A DNA stretch of 19,354 bases, from assembly GCA_021840785.1 (NCBI GenBank), contig JAKBXD010000015.1:1-19354 (forward strand), read 5' to 3'. Within the stretch, counting starts at the first letter, position 1. Each line of letters opens with the position of its first letter. Shown here piece after piece: positions 13,574-19,354 of this stretch. Origin of the DNA: Pseudomonadota bacterium (GTDB taxonomy: Bacteria; Pseudomonadota; Gammaproteobacteria; Acidithiobacillales; Acidithiobacillaceae). A model generated the notes under the pieces. It was not told where the DNA came from. It ran no database searches and saw only the letters and a program-made list of their open reading frames with translations. The translations under genes and the position numbers were made by a program.

Positions 13574-14365
13574 ATGCCACAGTTGCTGTATGACGACGGA
13601 ACGCATAAATGCATTGCCTTCACCGATCTGGTGGAGGGCGAGGGGATTCAGGCCAATCAATTCCTTATTGTCAATAATGGGGAAGGGATGCTGCTCGATC
13701 CCGGCGGTAACCTCACATACAAGAACTTGCTGGCAGAGATGGCGAGCTATTTCCTGCCGGCGCATCTCGATTATGTATTTGCCTCTCACGAGGACCCGGA
13801 TATTGTTGCCTCTGCCAACGGTTGGCTGCTGATCACCGATGCGAAGATCCTCATCGCCAATGAATGGACCCGTTTCCTGCCGCATTTTTGCTCGAAGGGG
13901 ATGACCGCAGGGCGGGTCATCGGTATTCCGCCGCAGGGCATGAGGGTCAATCTGGCGGGGCAGGAACTCTTTGTCGTGCCCGCGCATTACATGCATTCGG
14001 TGGGCAATTTCCAGGTTTACGATCCGGTGAGCAAGATTCTGTTCTCCGGAGATCTGGGTGCCAACCTGGTCAGTGGGCATGATGCCTCCAAGGTGATCGA
14101 AGGTACAGAGGCCTTCCAGGCGCATCGCGCTGGGTCTGGCATGGATGGCTTCCACCGTCGTTATATGGGAGGCCAGAAAGTCTGCAGACTCTGGACCAAT
14201 ATGGTACGGGGTATGGATATCGAGTGGATTGTGCCGCAGCACGGCGCATCCTTTAAAGGACGGGAGACGGTCACGGCTTTCCTCGACTGGTTCGAGGGGC
14301 TGGAATCGGGACCTGATCTGTTGACCCAGAAGGACTTTCAGTTTCCTATTCCCGAGAATCTCTGA
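13574..14365 (+). CDS. MBL-fold diiron protein, ODP/flavodiiron-like, without flavodoxin domain
   Basis: A 263-residue soluble metallo-beta-lactamase-fold protein. The ligand pattern resembles the diiron domain of flavodiiron proteins and the oxygen-binding diiron protein (ODP) family: H72, E73, D74 and D76 in ASHEDPDIVAS, H138 or H141 in PAHYMHSVG, D160 in FSGDLGAN and H223 in PQHG. In flavodiiron enzymes these positions are H-x-E-x-D, H, D and H. The flavodoxin domain is absent, as in ODP, which suggests oxygen or NO binding or sensing rather than full reductase activity; this is inference. The ATG has AGGAG 6 nt before it. It is followed 12 nt later by a roadblock/LC7 gene. A general hydrolase is a less likely reading. 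Confidence 0.8.
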   Translation: MPQLLYDDGTHKCIAFTDLVEGEGIQANQFLIVNNGEGMLLDPGGNLTYKNLLAEMASYFLPAHLDYVFASHEDPDIVASANGWLLITDAKILIANEWTRFLPHFCSKGMTAGRVIGIPPQGMRVNLAGQELFVVPAHYMHSVGNFQVYDPVSKILFSGDLGANLVSGHDASKVIEGTEAFQAHRAGSGMDGFHRRYMGGQKVCRLWTNMVRGMDIEWIVPQHGASFKGRETVTAFLDWFEGLESGPDLLTQKDFQFPIPENL

Positions 14366-14373
14366 AGGAGGTG
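14365..14373 (+). promoter_or_regulatory. Ribosome binding site deciding the TTG start of the roadblock gene
   Basis: AAGGAGGTG is a near-perfect Shine-Dalgarno. GGAGG ends 6 nt before the TTG at 14378 but 18 nt before the first in-frame ATG at 14390, so the TTG is the likely start. Confidence 0.75.
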
Positions 14374-14377
14374 CATC

Positions 14378-14734
14378 TTGAATCAGGACATGTTTGACGA
14401 TCTCAATGCGCAGCTAGACGCCATGTCGCCAGAAATACAAGGTGCCGCGCTGATCTCCAGCGAAGGGGCGGTGATTTTTCAGAAGGGAGAAACGATAGCG
14501 GACCAGAGTCTTATTGGTATCGCCGGGGCTGCCGTTATGCGTCTTGCGGAGCATATCAGTTCTGGTCTTGCCGATTGCCCGGCACAAGAGATCAGCATTC
14601 GCTGTGGCAGGCATACGGCACTCTTTGTGCCGGTGGGAGCGGAGGCGATCCTGATGCTGGTACTCTCAGCGGATACGGATACGCGTCCTTTGACGAAGGC
14701 TATCCCCGGTATGGTTTCTGCGTTGGGCCAATAG
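14378..14734 (+). CDS. Roadblock/LC7 domain protein
   Basis: A 118-residue single-domain protein of the roadblock/LC7 fold. It begins with a helix (DMFDDLNAQLDAM), then strands around IQGAALISSEGAVIFQKG (20-37), a central helix (AGAAVMRLAEHISSGL), and strands EISIRCGRHTALFVPVG and AILMLVLS, ending in a helix. In bacteria this fold usually pairs with MglA-type small GTPases or acts as a scaffold in signalling. No GTPase gene is nearby; its partner here appears to be the MBL-fold diiron protein. It starts with TTG as fixed by a strong ribosome site. The function is unknown; joint signalling with the diiron protein is a hypothesis. Confidence 0.8.
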   Translation: MNQDMFDDLNAQLDAMSPEIQGAALISSEGAVIFQKGETIADQSLIGIAGAAVMRLAEHISSGLADCPAQEISIRCGRHTALFVPVGAEAILMLVLSADTDTRPLTKAIPGMVSALGQ

Positions 14735-14757
14735 AATAGAAAGAATAGAAGATGTTG

Positions 14758-14782
14758 TGTCATAAAGCATTGCGTTATGACA
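14758..14782. repeat. Inverted repeat between convergent roadblock and kdpC genes
   Basis: TGTCATAA (14758-14765) pairs perfectly with TTATGACA (14775-14782) across a 9-nt loop. No long T tract follows on the plus strand; on the minus strand a moderately T-rich stretch follows. It may end one or both convergent transcripts. Confidence 0.4.
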
Positions 14783-14819
14783 GCATCCGATCGCTCATCA
14801 CTGCCGACCACTTTGGTTT

Positions 14820-15431
14820 TTATCTTGTCGTGAGGGAGCCCGTTGCCACCTGCGCGGTGACATATCGCTCATGCAACGCGAGGTTGAGTTTCACGACATT
14901 GACCACCGGTTCGCCGATGAAGCCCAGCAATGGTTCCGTCGTGTTTTGCTGGACCAGATGGCGCAAGGTCACGGTGTTGATACCGCCAGCCTGCGCAATG
15001 CGCGAGATTTGGTAGAGCGCCGCAGCAACGCTGATATCCGGGTCCAGACCACTCGCGGAAGACGTCACGAGATCCACCGGAACCGGGCCTTTCTCGGCAG
15101 GGTCCGCGGCTTGAAGGGCCTTGATCCGCGCCGCCACATGCTGTGCCAGAACCGGATTGTTCGGGCCCAGATTGGAGGCACTGGACCCCGCCCCGTTGTA
15201 AGGCATCGGTGAAGTTGCCGAAGGACGGCTCCAGAAGTACCGCGCTTCACGGAAATACTGGCCGATGAGGCTGGAACCCACGACCCGTCCATGCTGGCGA
15301 ATGAGTGAACCATTGGCCTGGTGGGGAAACACCACCTGGCCGATACCCGTCATCGCCAGGGGATAGATCAGACCGGTCATCACGGCCAGAACCAGGAACA
15401 GCAACAGCGCGGTTTTGATGTCTTTGATCAT
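14820..15431 (-). CDS. kdpC: KdpC subunit of the potassium-transporting ATPase
   Basis: A 203-residue subunit with one N-terminal membrane helix (about 7-27) and a periplasmic domain, needed for assembly and high affinity of the Kdp pump. Family marks include YPLAMTGIGQVVFPHQANGSL (split over 23-43), GSSLIGQ, YFWSRPSA (65-72), Y78-N79, SNLGPNNP (86-93), PVDLVTSSASGLDPDIS (118-134), AA-Y-Q-RIA and LGFIGEPVVNV. The ATG has AGGAG 9 nt upstream and lies 12 nt after kdpB. It is the last kdp gene on this side; the convergent roadblock gene follows, so kdpD and kdpE are not downstream. Confidence 0.95.
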   Translation of the reverse strand: MIKDIKTALLLFLVLAVMTGLIYPLAMTGIGQVVFPHQANGSLIRQHGRVVGSSLIGQYFREARYFWSRPSATSPMPYNGAGSSASNLGPNNPVLAQHVAARIKALQAADPAEKGPVPVDLVTSSASGLDPDISVAAALYQISRIAQAGGINTVTLRHLVQQNTTEPLLGFIGEPVVNVVKLNLALHERYVTAQVATGSLTTR

Positions 15432-15443
15432 GGTGTCATTCTC

Positions 15444-17513
15444 CTACAGTACAACCAGCAGCATGTCGATCAGCTTGATAAAGATAAATGGCGCAATAAT
15501 GCCGCCCAATCCATAGATCCACACGTTGCGGCGAAGAATGTGCTGCGCCGAGTCCGCGCGGAACTTGATGCCCTTGAGGGCCAGCGGAATCAAAAAGGGG
15601 ATGATGAGGGCGTTAAAAATGACCGCCGCCATGATGGCATGGGCAGGCGAACTCAAGCCCATGATGTTCAGCGCGCCTAATTGGGGATAAGTCGATACAA
15701 ACGCCGCCGGGATGATGGCGAAGTATTTGGCCACATCGTTCGCCACGCTAAAGGTGGTGAGGGCGCCGCGGGTCATCAGCAGTTGTTTGCCGATCTGGAC
15801 GATCTCCAGCAGTTTGGTGGGGTTGGAGTCCAGGTCGACCATGTTGGAGGCTTCGCGCGCCGCCTGAGTACCACTGGCCATGCAGAGACCGACATCGGCC
15901 TGGGCCAGGGCCGGCGAGTCATTGGTGCCGTCCCCGGTCATCGCGACCATGTAGCCCTCATTCTGATACTCGCGGATGCGCGCGAGCTTGGTTTCCGGTT
16001 TGGCCTCCGCGAGATAGTCATCGACCCCGGCCTCGGCGGCAATGGCGGCGGCGGTCAACGGATTGTCGCCGGTCACCATGATCGTGCGGATACCCATCTC
16101 TCGCAATTCGGCAAAGCGCGATTTGATGTCGGCTTTGACAATGTCCCGCAACTCGATGGCCCCCAACACCTCGGCGCCGGAACATACGGCCAGTGGTGTC
16201 GCACCGCCACTGGCGATTTTCTGCACCTCGGCATCCAGTTCCGCTGGCCAGGTTCCTCCCAGCGACCGAACCCATAGCTTCATGGCGTCGGGAGCTCCCT
16301 TACGCAAACGCTGCCCATCCCAGTCCACTCCACTCATGCGCGTCTCGGCGCTAAAGGCGATCAGCTTGGCATCGGGCGGCAATATCTCCCGGCTTTGCGG
16401 GTAATGTTTTTCAGCAAGGGTCACGATACTTTTGCCCTCCGGCGTCTCATCGGCCAAAGAGGCGCGGCGGGCCGCCTGCGCAAGGGTTTCCTGAGTGACC
16501 GCAAAAACGGGGTAAAACGCCGCTGCGGATCGGTTGCCGTAGGTAATGGTGCCGGTTTTATCGAGGAGCAGCACATCCACGTCCCCCGCCGCTTCGATGG
16601 CGCGCCCGGAAGTCGCCACCACATTGGATTGTAACAATCGCACGATGCCGGCGATGCCGATGGCGGGTAACAGTGCTCCGATGGTGGTGGGAATCAGGCA
16701 GACCAGCAAGGCGACCAGCACCGTCAAGCTGATCACTGATCCAGAGTGGCTGGCATAATGCACGCTATACCAGGAAAAGGGATACAGGGTAACCGTGACT
16801 GCCAGAAAGACCAGCGTCAATACCACCAGCAGAATGCTCAGGGCGATTTCGTTGGGGGTTTTGCGCCGCGCCGCGCCCTCCACCATGGCGATCATTTTGT
16901 CGAGGAAGGTGTTACCGGCCTCCTGTGTCACCCGGATGATGAGCCAGTCCGAGATCACCCTGGTGCCACCGGTGACCGCGCTACGATCACCACCGCTTTC
17001 GCGGATCACGGGCGCGCTTTCGCCCGTGATGGCGCTTTCATCGACGGCCGCGACCCCTAGCACAGCCTCGCCATCCGTGGGCACGAGGTCTCCTGCTTCT
17101 ATCAGAACAAAGTCACCGTTGCGCAGACTCGCGCCGGGAACCTCCTTATAACTCGCCTCGTGTAACGGTTTTGGCAGCTTTTTGGCCGTAATTTCCTGTC
17201 GGCTCTGCCGCAGGCTATTGGCCTGAGCCTCGCCCTGGCGCTCGGCCAGTGCTTCCGCATAATTGGCAAAAATCAGCGTGAGCCAGAGCCAGAGGTCGAT
17301 CATGCCGGTAAAAGGCGCTTCCCGGTTATGTGCGATCAGGTCATGAAAAAAGAGGGCCAGCAGCAGCCAGGAGCCGATGTAGACGACGAACATCACCGGA
17401 TTGCGCCACTGGCGACGCGGGGAGAGCATGCTGAAGCTGTCCCACAGCGCATCCCGACTCTGGTCCTTCCAGTTGATTGGAGATGTCGCATGTTTATGGT
17501 GGGTAGATTCCAT
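15444..17513 (-). CDS. kdpB: KdpB, P-type ATPase subunit of the potassium pump
   Basis: A 689-residue inner-membrane P-type ATPase that powers potassium uptake by KdpA. The actuator loop has T-G-E-S (163-166), whose serine is the site of inhibitory phosphorylation in E. coli KdpB. The membrane motif [10 protein letters not shown] is at 272-281, the phosphorylated aspartate is D318 in DKTGTITYG, nucleotide-binding residues include the KGAPDA segment (405-410), and hinge motifs are TGDNPLTA (481-488) and [14 protein letters not shown] (525-538). Seven or so membrane helices are visible. Length and motifs are normal. The ATG at 17513 has GAGGA 9 nt upstream and lies 12 nt after kdpA. Confidence 0.97.
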   Translation of the reverse strand: MESTHHKHATSPINWKDQSRDALWDSFSMLSPRRQWRNPVMFVVYIGSWLLLALFFHDLIAHNREAPFTGMIDLWLWLTLIFANYAEALAERQGEAQANSLRQSRQEITAKKLPKPLHEASYKEVPGASLRNGDFVLIEAGDLVPTDGEAVLGVAAVDESAITGESAPVIRESGGDRSAVTGGTRVISDWLIIRVTQEAGNTFLDKMIAMVEGAARRKTPNEIALSILLVVLTLVFLAVTVTLYPFSWYSVHYASHSGSVISLTVLVALLVCLIPTTIGALLPAIGIAGIVRLLQSNVVATSGRAIEAAGDVDVLLLDKTGTITYGNRSAAAFYPVFAVTQETLAQAARRASLADETPEGKSIVTLAEKHYPQSREILPPDAKLIAFSAETRMSGVDWDGQRLRKGAPDAMKLWVRSLGGTWPAELDAEVQKIASGGATPLAVCSGAEVLGAIELRDIVKADIKSRFAELREMGIRTIMVTGDNPLTAAAIAAEAGVDDYLAEAKPETKLARIREYQNEGYMVAMTGDGTNDSPALAQADVGLCMASGTQAAREASNMVDLDSNPTKLLEIVQIGKQLLMTRGALTTFSVANDVAKYFAIIPAAFVSTYPQLGALNIMGLSSPAHAIMAAVIFNALIIPFLIPLALKGIKFRADSAQHILRRNVWIYGLGGIIAPFIFIKLIDMLLVVL

Positions 17514-17525
17514 GGATATGATTCC

Positions 17526-19277
17526 TCAGTGAGTCAGGGTGCCAAGGGGCGCCAGCTGCTCCGCAACCGGCCCCAGCGCCAGAGCCGGAAAGAAGTTGAG
17601 CGCGCCAACCAGAAGAATGACGCCAACCGTCAGACCGATGAAAATAGGCGTGTAAGTCGTCAATGTTCCCGATCCAGCGGGGATTTTCTTTTTCTCGACC
17701 AGGGCACCTGCCAGTGCCAGCAACGGCAGATAGGTCCAGTACCGGCCCAGCAATATGCACATGCCGGTGAGCAGGTTGTAGAATCGGGTGTCGCTGCTCA
17801 GACCGCCGAATGCGCTGCCATTGTTGTTGGCCGGACTCGTTACGGCATAGAGCACCTCGCTGAAACCGTGCGCGCCGGGATTGAATACACCTGCCCGCCC
17901 CGCTGCCGTAGTGACGGCAAGGGCAGTGCCGATCAGCACCAGCAACGGCATGACCAGAATGGATAATGAGGCCATTTTTATTTCAAAGGACTCGATCTTC
18001 TTGCCGAGAAACTCCGGTGTGCGTCCCACCATGATACCGCCCAGAAAAACGGCAAAAATCATGAAGGCGAGAAAAGTGGCGAGCCCTGAGCCAACGCCGC
18101 CAAACACGACCTCACCCAATTGCATCATGAAAAGGTTTACCCCGCCTGACAACGGCATGAGGGAGTCGTAGGCGCCGTTAGCGGCTCCCGTCGAGGTCGC
18201 GGTAGCCAGCGTTGCAAACAGCGCGGTCGCGCCGGCACCGATACGGTCTTCTACCCCCTCCATATTGCCACCACCGGCAAGGCTCGCGGTGTTGGCCTGG
18301 GTGATCCCCAACTGGGTCAGGACGGGGTTCCCAGCCAGTTCATAGTGCTGACTTACGAGGGTCAGGGGGACAAAGAGCACCAGCATGGAAATCAGGATGG
18401 CCCACGCCGTGCGCCTGGCCTTGGCCATATGCCCGAACATGAACACGAGTGCGGAGGGGATGAGAATCATGGCCAGGGATTCTAGAAAGTTGGTGAGAGC
18501 GGTGGGATTTTCGAAAGGGTGGGCATCGTTCATATTGAAGAAACCGCCCCCATTGTTGCCGAGCATCATGATGGCCTCTTGAGAGGCTACCGGTCCCACA
18601 TGCATTATCTGATGAAGAATGGTCTTACCGCCGGCTACAAATGGTGCAACAAGATCTGCCCGCACCTCACCGGTGAGGGTTTGGACCACGCCCTGTTCCA
18701 TAAGAATCAATGCAAAGAGCGCGGAGAGGGGAAGCAGCACGTATAAAACGGTGCGGGTCATGTCGACCCAGAAATTTCCGAGATCCTTGGTTTTATGACG
18801 GGCGATAGCGCGAATGATGGGCAGGACGATGGTGATACCCGTCGCCGCCGAGAGGAAATTCTGCACGGTCAGGCCCAGCATCTGCGAGAGATAACTCATG
18901 GTCGAGCCGCCGGCGTAATCCTGCCAATTGGTATTGGTGAGGAAGCTCACCGCAGTATTGAAAGCGGAGCCACCCTGGACGCCACCGAAGTGTAAAGGAT
19001 TCAGGGGCAGGGCACCTTGCGCCAACAACAAGGCATAGAGAAAAACGCCACCGATCAGGTTAAAGATCAACAGGGCGATGACGTAGCGCTTCCAATCCAT
19101 TTCCTCGCTCGCCGAAACTCCGGTGACGCGGTAAATTCCCCGCTCCACGGGACCCATCAGGCGTGTCGCCCAGAATCGATCGCCCACATAGACGCGATGC
19201 ATATAGCGTCCCAGAGGCAAGGCCAGCAGAATGGTCAAGAATAAAACCACGGCTGTCAGTATGATGGTGGATATCAT
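17526..19277 (-). CDS. kdpA: KdpA, potassium-binding channel-like subunit
   Basis: A 583-residue multi-helix membrane protein that binds and conducts potassium in the Kdp complex. It has the four pore-loop style repeats of this superfamily, including GGVQGGSAFNTAVSFLTNTN, GNNGGGFFNMNDAHPFENP and ANNNGSAFGGLSS, with glycine-rich selectivity segments. About ten hydrophobic helices are visible. The ATG at 19277 has GGAG 8 nt before it, and it overlaps the stop of a kdpF-like frame by ATGA. It is somewhat longer than E. coli KdpA (557). Expression is expected when potassium is low, but no regulator gene is in the window. Confidence 0.97.
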   Translation of the reverse strand: MISTIILTAVVLFLTILLALPLGRYMHRVYVGDRFWATRLMGPVERGIYRVTGVSASEEMDWKRYVIALLIFNLIGGVFLYALLLAQGALPLNPLHFGGVQGGSAFNTAVSFLTNTNWQDYAGGSTMSYLSQMLGLTVQNFLSAATGITIVLPIIRAIARHKTKDLGNFWVDMTRTVLYVLLPLSALFALILMEQGVVQTLTGEVRADLVAPFVAGGKTILHQIMHVGPVASQEAIMMLGNNGGGFFNMNDAHPFENPTALTNFLESLAMILIPSALVFMFGHMAKARRTAWAILISMLVLFVPLTLVSQHYELAGNPVLTQLGITQANTASLAGGGNMEGVEDRIGAGATALFATLATATSTGAANGAYDSLMPLSGGVNLFMMQLGEVVFGGVGSGLATFLAFMIFAVFLGGIMVGRTPEFLGKKIESFEIKMASLSILVMPLLVLIGTALAVTTAAGRAGVFNPGAHGFSEVLYAVTSPANNNGSAFGGLSSDTRFYNLLTGMCILLGRYWTYLPLLALAGALVEKKKIPAGSGTLTTYTPIFIGLTVGVILLVGALNFFPALALGPVAEQLAPLGTLTH

Positions 19278-19354
19278 AGAAAGCGCTCCGGATTAATCAG
19301 GAATACCAAAAGATAGATGAAGAGCATGGCGCCTAGTCCGAGGCCTATCCACAC
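19274..19354 (-). CDS. kdpF: KdpF-like small membrane peptide, at the window edge
   Basis: A short frame enters from the right edge on the minus strand and stops (TGA, 19274-19276) inside the kdpA start by ATGA overlap. It encodes 26 visible residues: one hydrophobic helix (GLGLGAMLFIYLLVFLI) ending in N-P-E-R-F-L. The shape and length match KdpF, a peptide of about 29 residues that stabilises the KdpABC complex and is coded just before kdpA. The first visible codon is a GTG at the edge, so it is either nearly complete with that start or cut by the window. Identity rests on position, size and the hydrophobic helix with the closing PERF. Confidence 0.75.
   Translation of the reverse strand: MWIGLGLGAMLFIYLLVFLINPERFL

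Noticed and set aside
1..19354. CRISPR array, transposase or toxin-antitoxin system
   Set aside because: No regularly spaced repeats, transposase motifs or typical small toxin-antitoxin pair were seen on either strand.

Overview
The window looks like the chromosome of a Gram-negative proteobacterium with about 55-60% G+C by eye. It has lipoproteins with lipoboxes, a TonB system, a Tat-exported enzyme, a class 2 dihydroorotate dehydrogenase and a complete Kdp potassium pump. The gene families and combination recall Acidithiobacillus-type acidophiles, but that is an impression and cannot be proved from this sequence alone. Most of the window is ordinary core metabolism. The accessory interest lies in a phosphate-linked TonB operon, a diiron-type MBL/roadblock pair, and RNA or palindromic structures between genes.

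Layout, left to right. Positions 1-259 hold an orphan minus-strand terminator and the promoter region of an OmpR/EnvZ-like two-component system (260-2235, +). A possible 45-codon ORF follows, then an Slp-family outer-membrane lipoprotein (2435-2971). Next come tRNA-Leu(CAA) with its terminator and a DUF3568-like lipoprotein (3193-3714). A Pho-box-like promoter at about 3825-3869 precedes exbB-exbD-tonB and a Tat-exported phosphoesterase of the phospholipase C/acid phosphatase family (3898-7360, +). A 424-nt gene-free convergent region with three strong palindromes separates these from a minus-strand operon transcribed purH-purD-tsaC-hemF-pyrD (13188 down to 7785). That operon joins purine, threonylcarbamoyl-adenosine, haem and pyrimidine synthesis.

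The purH leader (about 13318-13189) has a sigma70-like promoter, an intrinsic terminator and an overlapping alternative pairing, which is the architecture of a transcription attenuator. A perfect 12-bp inverted repeat separates this promoter from a divergent one. The divergent promoter drives a diiron-type MBL-fold protein and a roadblock/LC7 protein (13574-14734, +). The right end is the kdp operon on the minus strand (kdpF-kdpA-kdpB-kdpC, 19354 down to 14820), with no kdpDE at its 3' side.

How the parts may work together: if PhoB activates the exbB promoter, phosphate starvation would induce an energised outer-membrane transport module together with a periplasmic enzyme that releases phosphate from organic esters. 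The strongest candidates for undescribed biology are this Pho/TonB/phosphoesterase operon with altered TonB membrane-helix residues, the ODP-like/roadblock pair, and the purH leader switch.
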